Part shown: positions 46,997 through 62,800 of the stretch, one piece after another
How positions within the stretch are numbered: the stretch's first letter is position 1
Layout: each line of letters begins with the position of its first letter
NCBI RefSeq assembly: GCF_014633365.1
Contig: NC_068338.1
Coordinates: forward strand, 52,215,716-52,279,715
Reading direction: 5' to 3'
From: Diospyros lotus
Lineage: Eukaryota; Streptophyta; Magnoliopsida; Ericales; Ebenaceae
Length of the DNA stretch: 64,000 nt
Translations under genes and position numbers: made by a program
The notes under the pieces: generated by a model
The model's database searches: none
What the model was told of the DNA's origin: nothing
Seen by the model: the letters and a program-made list of their open reading frames with translations, nothing else

Positions 46997-47093
46997 TGGG
47001 CTGGGCCTGGGCATATGGGCCTGAAAGAAACATGAAAGCGGCCTGTAATAAGGCCCATGCCACCAAGACTAGGGTTTTGCCCGCATATATAAA
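46997..47093 (+). promoter_or_regulatory. RPL13 promoter: site II motifs, telo-box, TATA
   Basis: Site II elements (TGGGCY) at 46997-47002, 47002-47007 and 47016-47021, and inverted as GGCCCA at 47052-47057. A telo-box TAGGGTTT lies at 47070-47077 and a TATA box TATATAAA at 47086-47093. Site II next to a telo-box is the classic arrangement for plant ribosomal protein genes, bound by TCP factors and telo-box proteins for growth-linked expression. Confidence 0.8.
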
Positions 47094-48657
47094 CCAGCAC
47101 GGAAGCCCCAATCTTCTTCTGTAGGTGAAGCAAACCAGGGGGCGGTTCGACGGTAACTCTGCTCGTCTTCGTCGTAAGCATACCGATCAGATCTATGCCT
47201 TTCCCATCACTCTTACTTCTTTTGTTGCTTATGTCTTTCTCTATGTTCTTTTCGTTTGCAAATTGTGTCCGTGTTTTCCAGGGAAATGTAGGAAACAAAG
47301 GCGAACTTCTTTTGTGAAACCTAGCTTTGTAATTGATAAGTGGTTTCATTTCTTTTCAAGTCTTCTTTAACTAACCTCCGATAGGGTTTTTAAATTTAAA
47401 ATTATCAAGTAAAAGAAATGAGAGAACAAAATATCTAGTTTTGAATATGCAGTGTCTCGGGGGCAATGAAGTAACGAGTTATAAATTTCAGGGTTAAGTT
47501 GCTAGTTTTTTTTTTTCTTTTCTTTTTGGTTTCTAATATTTAGTGGTTGGGAATTTTTCCTACTCTTTTCAGTGATATTTTGTTTTGCTTCTGTAGTGGG
47601 ATTTCACGAGGGCCTGTGATTAATTATTTGTCAAAACATGAAATGTTAATGTCGTATTAGTAGTCATCACCGGTTGTTGGATGTTGGTATAGTGTGGATT
47701 TAGCACTGCGAGATGGAGCAAACTGCAATGTTCACTTGCTTGAATATCTAAGCAAGGAAAAATTGATGCTGTAGCTGAATCTTATTTGTTTAAATTTTTG
47801 TATTTGATTGTCTGTGGAATATGTTTCGATACAATATAATGTTTTCATGACTTCGTCCAATTGGCAGTGCCAATCATCACACCGAAATTTGCCATTGTGT
47901 ATATTTTGTTTCTTTCTGTAAAATTGACACGTGGCAAGTAAATAATTAGTTTTAGAAGTATCTCTTGTACGCCTTTAGGTACACAACAGTTGCTGGACAA
48001 TTCTTAACAAACATCCACCATGGGTTGGGGTTATGCTGTCCATTTGTGTGTGTATTACATATTTGAGCACTTGATGGGCTCTGATGTATCAATGGGTTAC
48101 ACATATTACACCCGTAAGTGTGAAGCACATAAAAATAATATCAATTTTACCTCTAATTCCTTTTCCTACCTTTTAATTTTTTACAGTTTAAAACATGAAA
48201 GTTTTAACATTTCTATTGTTGAAGAGTATTCCTCATATATGGAGCTGGTCCTAATTTCAGATAAAGGAGAAGAGTTGTATTAGGTAGCCAATAGCTAGTG
48301 TATAAATGTTAAATCTTTTATCATGAATTCTAGATGAGAGGTAGAATTCATGTAGCAAACTCCTGTAAATGTGATTAGCACAGATGATTTTTTTTTTTTC
48401 TAAATTTAATTAGTGTATTTTTATTTTTCAATAGGCATATATGCTTTTCATGTCTTGCTCTTTTGAGACCTGCATCTTTTAAAAATCATGGTTTATGCCC
48501 ATATCATGGCCTATTTAGGACTTGTCATCTTATTCTTGCTTATAAGAGATTACTCATATAATACTATATGTTTTTGCTATTGGTTCTACTTACTTTTGAT
48601 TACTTAGATTGTTATTTGCAGTTGTTTAACAATCTTCTATACTTGTATAGGTGAATC
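47094..48657 (+). other. RPL13 5' UTR with leader intron
   Basis: Transcription probably starts near 47115 in a pyrimidine-rich stretch (ATCTTCTTCTG). A leader intron ends at the acceptor TTGTATAG (48650), seven bases before the ATG. The donor is either GTAACT (47153) or the better-matching GTAAGC (47174). A 1.5-kb leader intron is common in such genes. Confidence 0.6.
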
Positions 48658-51232
<2,575 letters not shown>

Positions 51233-53486
51233 TCAATTTTGCCAGTATCCTCGTTTAAGGATGTTTTTTTTTCACATTTTTGATCCGAATCTTTTTGAAG
51301 GACTTGTTTCCAATTCAATTGATAAGCCGCACTCTAAGTGGGTCAGTTTGACCCAAATGGATTTTCAAAGATTACTTGGTGGTTATGTTGGTTGTTTGTA
51401 CTTATGTCTATATTCCATCGCTTCAAGTGTTTGTTACTTATGCAGCGCACCTAGTACAACTCCCAAATGTTTTTGACTTGAGGGAAATTAGTAAAAAGTT
51501 TCATATGGGGAAAACAGGTCTAGTTGGCTGGCTGTTAGTCTAACCATTCCTTATGGTGAATGGTAGCACTTCCCCCTGGTCAGACTCAATTATGCCGCTG
51601 CGTTGTCAAAGTGGATTTCCCCCACTTTTTAACATTTATCTTTTCAACTTTGACAGAATTAGCTCTTCACACTAATCCCCTATGTTCTTGTGCTTGATTC
51701 AGATGGCAGAGCTGGTGTTGGGCGTTGGAAAGGAGTGAATTTTTAATAGGAAATTGAATCTTGTTTTCCATAACCATGGGATCAAATATTCAGTTTTTGT
51801 ATAAACTAGTTGATGGTTCATATTGAATTTATTTAAAATTGATAACTTCACAATTATAAATTTCATCTATAAGTTTCCAGAACTTAATATTTTTCACAAA
51901 ATATATTTATCATATATTTTGTGGAAAATGTGTAGTTTTAAAAACCTGTAGATAAAATTTTTATATTTATTATGTTATATATTATATATATTTATTATGT
52001 TAAATTAGTTATTGCATGATAAATATAAATAATTTATATAAAATAATAAATAATATGACAACATATAATAAATTAGTAACATAAATAATAAAAATATATA
52101 ACATAATAAAATTTTCAAAAAAAAATTGACAACATATAATAAATATAAATAGCCTATACAAAATATTAATTTTGTCAAAATAATTTAAACAACTTATTTA
52201 AAATAATTCAATTTTACCTAAATAACTAATTTAACATAACCTAAAAATTAATTATTTTTCAAAATTAAGTAATAACATAAACATATACAATTTGTATTTT
52301 TTTTTATATAATTTTGAAAGTAATTAAGGGTTTTAAAGTTATAAGTGATGATTTTATTGAGAAAGAACGAGAAATAAATTATGAAAAATAAAATAAAAAA
52401 TTAAATTTATTTTATTTTTTTTGATTTGAAAAAATATCATTTTTTTTAATTTATTTTAATTAAAATTTTATGTTAATATTTAAAAATTAATAACATGAAT
52501 TAAATATTATTTTTTCATATACTTAGTTTACACATTCTCCAAACACTATTCAATTATAAAAAAAATCATGTACAAGTTTCAAGAACTACACGTTTGTCAC
52601 AAACTTAAACTTAATTAATGACTTATAAAAATTCTATTTCGGGTAAGAAAAAATTTATAATAAAATATCAAAATAAAAAGTAAAAAAAAAAGGCAGAAAA
52701 CAATGTTTTGTTATAATATATATATAAATATAGATATAGATTCAGTGTGAGACTAAAGAGAACTCTCTACATGAGACACTAAAGGTTCAAGGTTTTAGGG
52801 TATTAATATAAATGACTGATAAATTAAAATTTGCGTAATCAATCCCATATAATAATAATACCATTAAAACTTGATATTCTGTTGTATTAACTCGCTTAGC
52901 TTGTAATCCTCTGTTGACATATTCAGTAAAGCTCCATTTAGTCAAATAATAAATCGAATATGCAACCTGATACTGATACAGGCCAAAGGTTGGTCGGAAC
53001 AGAGCCCGGTTAACGTTACATGATAACATTTCCAGGAACTCTGTTCATGATACCATGGTGTGATTAGAGCAGAATCTTGCTCATTTCACAGTACAGAAGT
53101 CAAGGTTTTTACGGGCCAGAACAATAGGAATATGGGAGAAGTGGTAAATTACACACTACGGCAGGAGAGAGTGGCTTGGAAATACGAAGACCATCGAGAA
53201 TGGAAGGTACCCACGTTTTTACATGGTCACAAACCTTACTAACAGTTACGTTAGCACCACTGGCAACTTCACGACTCAGATTTCAGCATAACAGGAACCA
53301 TTAAAAGCTCATAATAAGAAGTCAAAATTTTAAATCATACAACTGTGAGTAGAGAAAAAAAAGAATTGTGCATCTGAGTAATTGAAATTGAACTGCAACA
53401 GTACAATCTTGGTAGTAGCTCAAAGTTTCACTCTGAATAGCATACCAACCCTCCCCTTGTAGCTTGACTGGATTCATGCGACATCC
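51233..53486. other. RPL13 3' UTR and intergenic DNA
   Basis: The 3' UTR probably ends within about 250 bp of the stop. 51840-52740 is very AT-rich. No other supported gene. Confidence 0.5.
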
Positions 53487-53628
53487 CTATCTCTTCTGCT
53501 TCTTGGCTCCGAAGTTTTTGTGCACTTTGTTTTTATGCTCTTTCTTCCTCCTAAAGTTGCGAGATGAACTCCTTTGAGTCACTTTCTTTGAGCTATCGTG
53601 AGCAGCACGAAAACCTTCCCGCTTCCTT
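53487..53628 (-). other. Possible alternative basic terminal exon of the XRN gene
   Basis: After an acceptor-like ACAAACTTAG near 53629 the minus strand reads a Lys/Arg-rich stretch (RKREGFRAAHDSSKKVTQRS, ending NFGAKKQKR, then TAG at 53489-53487). It resembles a nuclear localisation tail, but no donor in the preceding exon joins it cleanly. Confidence 0.3.
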
Positions 53629-53833
53629 TTTCTAAGTTTGTAACAGAAACTATTAGAAAGGCCTTTTGAGGATAAACCCCTTTAGAAACATTCAGCAGAG
53701 GTAGTTAATCTTTGCTGACTCGGGGGCAGAATTATGCAAGTCCCCAGCAGCTAGTGTGGCGCTAACAGCTAGGAGCAGCAGAATGAACATATACTAGAAA
53801 ACAGCCATGTGCACCCTAGGTCTTTCCTCAAGC

Positions 53834-56800
53834 TCAGTTATCATTATTTCTTCTCCTTTTTCTACTACTAGATTTGCCAGTCTCTCTCCCCCTTTTCTTA
53901 GGATTATTTGTCATGCAGTTCCCACTGCTTCCATCTAGTTCTTGCCCACAAACTGTAGCTCTCGAGTTTGACTGGCATGGCAGGTCGTCCACACCAACAT
54001 CAATATTGTTGTTGTCAACTTGCATGCATCCTTGGCTTCCTGGCCTTGCATGATAATACTCGCACACAAGCCGATGAGCCAATTTTGCAAGATAAAGACC
54101 AGAGATGGAATTGGGGATGGGCCTGGATGGGTTCACAAAGTAGTAGGGACATGAGAACAAACGCGAGGTCTATCATAAACACAAAATAACTAATTGATAA
54201 CGTGATCATGTTCCTCTTGTAGACCATCTGACTATATTACTGACACCAAAATCTGCCTTCTCCAATAATTTTTAGGGATATTAAACCCAAAGGTCCACTT
54301 AACATTTTAGACTTCCAGCAGCGGGGGACAAAAGGCTATTTAATGACATCTTTTGAATCCTGGGGCCATTGCTTTGTTTCATGGACCAGAAATACAAAGC
54401 TTGAGGTTATAGAAAAGCATCTACACTAGGGACAAAAACTTTCTGAAAATAAATATGCAGATTAAGTCCCTAAAAACCACGGCCCATAGAAGTCGAATGG
54501 ACAGAACTGATATTGGACAGAAAGACTTACATGTTCCTCTTGGGTGTTTAAAAACCAGTTCCTTTTGGATTGAATATATGATCTTCTAGCCACTTTGTTA
54601 TTTGTCAAAGATAAAAATGCCCAAGCTACCTCATTAAAAGGAATAAAGTCTAAATGTGAGTGGGGTAAGGCTTGGCATAAGTCCCCACCCATTCCTTTAA
54701 TCCATTGGCATGGGATTTGGCTCTCTTGTACCTACTGAAAATTGGTCCAAACCTAAATTCTCCCTACTGCCTGTGCATAAAATTAAATAGATCCTTTTGC
54801 AGTTCTGGCACACCCATGCATATTAGAACTAATAAGGAAAAGAAAAAGCTCTCACCTTTCAGAAAATACACGTCCATGAATGGCTGACTGCTCATGCCAT
54901 AAAACGGGTGGAGGCAAGACATCCTGTTTGCTGACACACTGACAGAAGAAAAGCATAAGATACATGGCAAGTAAAAAGAAAGGGCACCATTAGATGTTTA
55001 AGAACTGTTGTAAGAATGTTAATATAAGGCTCCAAAGGCAACTATCATCCAATAAGCATTAACAACAATGTACTCACTCATCTAATAAGGATGAAATATA
55101 TGGGATAATCTAGGCATCATCTGATTTGAGTATATTGAGTTAGCATAATCCATATAAACAAATTCCTTATGCTTTTGAACATTGCTTGAATGATTGAATT
55201 TCATTGTCAGATGTGTAATGATTTGCATACCTTCTCAGGTATATTTACTCCTTTTGGTGGTTCTGGGATGTGAGGATGAAAAGAGGGGCATTTATAAAAA
55301 ACAGATCTGCAGAAGATGAAGAAAGGGAACAATCAATAGTCAACAAGGAACTGCTGAATTGTGTTCTACCATTTGTTTCTATATTTGAAGCAAAGACAAC
55401 CATCTGCAGAAACATACACGATTTTATTCTTAATAATCATTGCCATGTCACTGATTGGGGACTCGATCTCCAGAGGACAGACAGGTTTATCAGAAATATA
55501 CATGAATCCATTCATCCCACCACTGCATGAAAAAATCAGTTAAGACTGGTGAAAAACAAGGAGAAGATAATCAAATTATTACAAAATTTAAATGAAACAC
55601 AAACTTTCATTGACATTTGCAATGCACAAATGCTAGGATGTCATTTTCACTAGAGAGTGGATAGAATTATGGGAGATCCAGTGAGCTGGCAAAATAGCTA
55701 GCATAAACCACCAAACACCAGATGTTTTGTGAGGTTATACCATGATTAGAATTCAATGCAGATTGTTCTCCACTGGTCCTACAACAAAATGGGTTGATTT
55801 GGGTTTTTTTTTTTGGGGGGGGGGGAGGGGGGATTAATAGTAACAGGGGAATGATAAGAGTCTGATACCAGGAAAACGTAATGAAACATGAGGATATTAG
55901 CAGTCCACCTTCCTAGGTATACTCGGTTAATAAAACATGGAATGCTCTACCATAGACTTCAGAAAACGAAAAGCATCATTCTATCACAAGACCTGACACA
56001 GCACTCAGCCAGAGGTGTTAACATAGAGTCGGGACATACACACATCCACAAGCACACAGGTAGGAGCCTTCACAAACATGGAATAAGAGAGCAACACACA
56101 GAGAAACCAGTTATGTTCTAGAGATCAGAGAACAAGATGAAGAGAAATTGTTATTTTTATAAATTAGATCATATGTTACCCAAAAATACAAAAGGCATTG
56201 AAAGGCACAAACCTATACAAAAGACAGACAGGGAACCAGAAGTTTGCACTATCCATAATTAAGAACCAAAAGATCACCTATAAGCTACACAATGCGGACA
56301 AGTAGCAGGAGAATCTGGAGAAATAAAAAATGTTAAAACTACTGGTATAACAGTCTCAGGAGCTCCACTGATCAATCTAACAAGGCAAAGACAAATTATA
56401 GCTAGGGAAAAATAAATGGATCTCATTCAGCAACTGGTTTATTTGGTGCAAAAGACGGACTTTTCTACTTCTGTATCTCTCATTCCAATGGAAATCCTAC
56501 TGATCCAGAAAGTCACTATGATTATGCAAAAAAGCTTAAACGTATAGAAAGAGAGGTAATTATGTATTTTATGTTATTATTTTTACTCTCAATATGAGGT
56601 GGCAACTCATAGTAACTGTTCACAGCAATCATCACACAACTATTTTCCGAAAGCTTAAGTTATCTGGGAATAAACCAAATGCCTTCCCTGACAAAAGAAT
56701 CACTGGCATACAAAGAGACATAGACAAGAATGGAGAAAAATGCAACTAGAATACTTGAACTGAGGGCCTCCTTTTTAAAACTCTATTAGCATATGTTAGG

Positions 56801-59800
56801 CAACTACTGGCCAAAAGCTTAAACTTCTAAGGGAACTACAACAGTAGAACATCTTTGACTAAGCCAAAAGGAACATTTAATGAAGTAAAATATCCTCTTC
56901 TGCAATAACCCAATTACCCAATAAGAATTTAAAGAATGAAAAAGTAGCATTATAGGCTCAATTACATCAATATTAGAAGATACATGCTCAATTGTTTCTT
57001 GGGAAACTTTGACTACTATAATGAAGCTTCACTTTTGAACCCTAATGTCTCACTAATCCAAAAGCACGTTTAAAGGAGTAAAACATCTTTGTGTTCTAAA
57101 AACCAATAAAAATTTTAGATAAAAAATAATATCACTCAGGCCACAAGTAAATCAATATTAGAATATACATAAAGGTTCTTTTGAAAATTTTGACTGCTCC
57201 TCCCCACACGCCCTTTCCAGGTAAATCAATTTTCGAAGATATTGTTAAAAAGTAATCTTATAGACCCCAACTTCATATTGAAATGCACTTCATACATGAA
57301 TGATATTACATATGCTACGAAAGTCACAAATGCATCAAAAACAAAAGGGATCTTGATCTCTCAGATTTACATATAACATTATACCCATCAAATTCTTACG
57401 TGAGTTTAAAGCATATAGAAGAGATGAAGCCATCTGAAATTGGCAAAAAAACAATAAAAGTTCTCCCTCTAAGCAATAACTATGATTGTAACACACCTCA
57501 CTTCAGGATTGATCTTCCTTTTGAGTTTAGTGTTAGGCAACTTTGGATGATCTTTATTTCGCTTGTAGAAAGAAAAGATCTTCTTCGCCAAAGGATGAGA
57601 TTTGTAAACAAAGAGCATATCCAGGCCCAAACTGTTTCTTTGTTTTTCTTCATCCTAAAATCACAACAGTACCATTCAGCAACATCTTAAGGAAAAGAAA
57701 AGCATCAAATGGTATTCCAAATGTATGACAATCCATTTACTATGTCAGCCATTACCTTCAATGTGTGCTCCACCTTAGCAATTTCTGAAAGAAGGCGGGA
57801 CTCCTTAATAAAGGGTAATTTGCAAATAGCCTGTCCATCCAAAGGACAACAACCTTGAAACAAGTATCCAGCACTTTACAAAGGAATGAAGATTTTAATC
57901 ATTTGCTAAAAATCTTCAAACTTTGCCAAAAAAGATCTTTCCAATACAACAACAACATATCCAGCCTTTATCCTACTAAAAAAAAGATCTTTCCAATATA
58001 CAAAAAAAAAAAAAAAAGATTCAAGCACCAAGGTCATACTATCAGAAAGGTGTCAATGTATCCTATTTAGATTTGTTCTCTCTCTCTCTCTCTCTCTCTC
58101 AATAAAATTTCCTTCATCATACTTAACAGGTAACCAACTGCTGTCAATCTCAAGTTTCTAAATGAGAGTGACCATTAATCTTATCTCATCAGCTAGAATA
58201 TGAGAAGCACTAAACTACAGGAATAAATTGATTAGAATTTAGTGGGAGGTAAATCCAGTCTCAATCATAAATGTAGTCCCCTTACAACAATATATCTTCC
58301 TCTTCTGACAATGCTAAAGCACTATTTAAGTGCTAAAGTCTGTAAATCCTTTTATTTAAATTCGTGAAGTCACCAATATTTTTATATAATAAAAGAAACT
58401 ATCAAAAAGCTTGACAGCATCACCTAGAAGGGGATAAGAACTCCCCTCATATGGTATTGAATTAAAAGTTCTATCTTGTAATCATGAAACAAGAGGTCCT
58501 TAGGGGAGAGTGATTAAGATGCATGAATTCAGATTGCTAAGAAGCTGCAAAAAATATAATAAAAAAGTGCATCAAAATGCATTTCTCTGAGAGGTGAATA
58601 TATTTAAAAGGCTTACAAAAATGGTTTAGCTATGTTTAGAATATAGCAAGTGGCTCTAATTATATGGTGCGTGGACCAAAGCAGTTAACTATGTTAATTA
58701 AGATAACAATGATGCAAGTGAGGCAAGAACACAAATGGTGTGGCTAAACATGAATTGACAGACATATCAGCTAAGAAGATAAGAATCAACAGTGCCTATG
58801 AACATTGCAATGAATAACAGAAAACAGAGCAACAAGAAATAGTCAAAAAAGCACCAAGAAAATAGCAACAAGAAATAGTGTCTTAAACATTCTGCACCTT
58901 CCAAAAAAGCAGTTTCTAGGGTAAACCTCAATTTTGAAATAGCCAATCCTGAACACAAATATAGAATACAAAGTTCCACCTCAATGATTACCTGCCAAGG
59001 AAAGCGTTTCCCATTCATATCTAGCTCAAAATCTGCCAGGACATTTCAGGATACATGGAGAAAAAAAAAAGGTTAAAATTGTCAATAGAAACTAAGAGTC
59101 TCTTTGGTTACACAAAACACTTTCCAGTTTTCCCTTTTCACAAAAGATTTGGAAAACATATTCAATAATTATATTATTATTGCTATAAAATTAGAATTAT
59201 CCACAAAAAATTCATGATATTGCTAATATTAATGATATTAATAAATCTTCAATAAAAAGGATGTCCCCAATGCATGAGGCTCCCCAGTATTCAAAATCGT
59301 GACCTTCCTGTCAAGGAGTAACCTTACTATTGCAACCAACTTACCCTATTGATTATAATATTTAAATTTTTTTATCATATTAATATTGTTGCCATTTATA
59401 TTTTTTATTTACTATTAGTTAGTTTTATTATTTACCACTAATTTTTCTATTCATAATAATAATAATACATTGATATTGCTAGTATTATAATACTATTTAT
59501 CATTATAAATCAATGTTAAAATTCATATTTCTTACTATTTATATTGATGCTTGTTGAAGAGAATGTAACATTGAGATAGTATTGGCTTGCTGCTTGCTTT
59601 CTATTTTATGTTGTTGTTATGTTATTATTAGTATGAGGCGGTAATGCCTCTTGTCGGTTTAAAGCTGCATATATAAGCAGCTTATGTTAGTTGTTTTGCA
59701 TTCATTCATTCTCCTAATAAGATTTCAGTGCATTTGTTTTCTCTCACCTCCGTTTCTCAAATTCTTAAGCCCTAGGGTTTCCAACTTACATGGTATCAGA

Positions 59801-62800
59801 GCTAATGGCCTCCATTCACGAAAATCATTTCTCCTCTACTTCTACTCCTACTCGATCTACCTCAAATCTTTCGTCGGTGTCTCAATTCAACTTTGTTGCA
59901 GTGTCTAAAGCTTTCAGTTTCATTCCTCTAATTTTGAATAGTGAAGGGGTAGAAGAGAATGGAATGGAGAATGACAGACAAACCAAATGTGGAAAAAAAA
60001 TGGCTAATGCCTGAGAAACACAGCAAAGGTAGTGCTTGGATAGACAAATGGTAGAACCCCTAATCTTAAGAAGTCTTGGTGGTGGAATGAATAAGTGCAA
60101 TTGAAAATTAAAAATAAGAAAAATTGCTATAAGGCTGTATATCAGTGCAACAATGAAGAAAATCAAAAAAATTATAAAGAATAAAAAAAGACAGCAAAAA
60201 AAGCTATTAGTGAAACAAGGTCAAAAGCATACGAGAATCTATATAAACGACTTGATACAAAAGATGGAGAAAGAGATATATGTAAATTAGCTAAAGCAAG
60301 AGAAAAAAAAACAAGGGATTTAAATAAAGTGAAATGCATAAAAGATGAAAATCAAAATGTATTAGTGAATGAGGGAGCGATTAAGGAGAGATGGAATGAG
60401 TATTTCACAAAATTATTCAATGATGATGGCGACACAAGAGTTAGGTTGGGATATCTTAGTAACTCTGAAGGGAACGTGCGCTATACATTTTATCGACGCA
60501 TAAGTCCAAATGAAATAAGGCAAGCATTAAAAAAGATGAAAAATCATAAGGCGGTGGGACCAGATTATATACCAATAGAAGAATGAAAATGCATGGGAGA
60601 AGAGGGTATCTCCTGACTAACGAAATTATTTAACGCGATTCTTAAATCAAAAAAGATGTCAGATGAGTGGAGGAAGAGTACTTTGGTCCCTATATATAAG
60701 AACAAAAGAGATGTTCAAAACTGTGAAAATTACAGAGGAATTAAATTAATGAGCCATACCATGAAACTCTGGGAGAGAGTAATAGAGCAGAGGCTCAGAA
60801 AAGAAACAGAAGTATCAGAAAATCAGTTTGGTTTCATGCTTGGTAGGTCAACAATGAAAGCTATATACCTACTGAGGCGCCTAATGGAAAGGTATCGAGA
60901 TCATCAGAAGAACCTACATATGGTGTTTATAGATCTAGAAAAGGCCTATGATAGGGTCCCTAGAGAAGTATTATGGAGGGTTTTAGAGAAGAAATGAGTC
61001 CGAATAGCCTATATACAAGCCCTTAAGGACATGTATCATGGTGCAGAGACAAGGGTCAGAACATGCGGAGGGGATACTGAACCGTTTAAAATTACAATAG
61101 GATTGCATCAAGGTTCTGCACTAAGTCCATACTTATTTGCTTTAGTAATGGATGAACTCACTAAAGATATTCCAACAGAGGTGCCATGGTGTATGCTATT
61201 TGCAGACGACATAGTGTTGGTGGATGAAACAAAAGAAGGAGTGAATACTAAGCTTGAGTTATGTAGAAACAATTTAGAATCTAAGGGATTTAAATTAAGC
61301 AGAAAGAAAACAGAATATATAGAATGTAAATTTATTAAGAATGCAAGAGTGGAAGATGTTATAATAAAATTGGAAGACCAAATCTTACAAAGAAAAGACC
61401 ATTTTCGATATTTGGGATCAGTGATTCAAAAAGATGGAGAAATTTACGAGGATGTCACACATAGAATTAAGGCAGGTTGGCTAAAATGGAGAAATGCATT
61501 GAGGGTGTTATGTGATGGTAAAATCCCATTAAAATTGAAAGGAAAATTCTATAGGACAGCTATAAGACCAGTTTTGTTGTATGGCTCAGAATGTTGGGCA
61601 GTCAAATACCAACATGAGCAAAAGACGAGTGTAGCGGAGATGAGGATGTTAAGATGGATGTGCGGCTATACAAGAAAAGATAAAATTAGAAATGAAGTTA
61701 TTTGTAATAAGATAGGAGTAGTGCCAATAGAGGAGAAGATGAGAGAGACTAAGACTAAGATGGTTTGGTCATGTGAGAAGGAGACCAAGAGACGCTCCTG
61801 TGAGGAGAGTTGATGAAATGAAACAATTAATCAAAAAAAGAGGTAGATGCAGACCTAAGAAGACTTTGAGGGAGACATTAAAGTTTGATATGAAGTGTAT
61901 GGATCTCAATGAAGATATGACAAAAGATAGAAATATATGGAAGTCTAGAATTCATGTAGCCGACCCCACATAGTGGGATAAAGGCTGGATATGTTGTTGT
62001 ATGTTGTTGTAGTGTATATGGCTCAACCAGAAGGGTTTGTCAATGCTGCCACTCCAACTCATGTTTGCAAATTGAGGAAATCTTTACATGGGTTGAAACA
62101 AGCTCCTTGTGCTTGGTATAATAAGCTGAAGGAAGCTTTGATTAAATGAGGTTTTATTAGATCTGTTTTTGATGCTTCATTGTTCATAAAGCGGACATAT
62201 GAGTATGTGTTGTTTGTGTTAGTATATGTGGATGATATATTTATTACCGGATCTAATTCCACTGCTCTTAAGGCCTATATTCATGATCTAGACCATCAAT
62301 TTGCTTTAAAAACTCTACAAGCTGTCAATTACTTCTTAGGGTTTGAAGCGTATAGAAACAAAAATGGTCTTTATCTTACATAAACCAAATATGTTGTTGA
62401 TCTGTTAAGGAAAGTTGGTATGAAAGACTATAAGCCTTGTGACACTCCCATGACTGCTGGAATTTCGTTAACCAATGAAGGAGAAGAGTTTACTAATCCA
62501 ATTGTCTATAGAACAATTATAGGGTCTTTACAATATTTGACCTATAAAAGACCTAATATTGTCTTTATTGTTAACAAGTTAAGTCAATTTTCAGCTCTTA
62601 AGTGTCAACACTGGTTAGCTTGCAAGAGATTGCTTCAGTATATAAAGGGGACGACTGATCTGGGTTTATTCTTCTCTTCTACACCTAGAGATCTGGCTTT
62701 AACAGTGTTTACTGATGCAGATTATGCTGGTTGCAAGGTCACTAGAAAGAGTATTAGTGGTTTGTGTGTTTATCTTGGCTGAAATCTTATTGTTTGGGGT

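Noticed and set aside
47125..47370. Plus-strand 81-codon frame and its 135-codon antisense partner near the RPL13 leader
   Set aside because: They cover the promoter, leader and leader intron of RPL13; composition is chance.
52787..53029. 80-codon minus-strand frame
   Set aside because: No recognisable domain, splice context or neighbour support.
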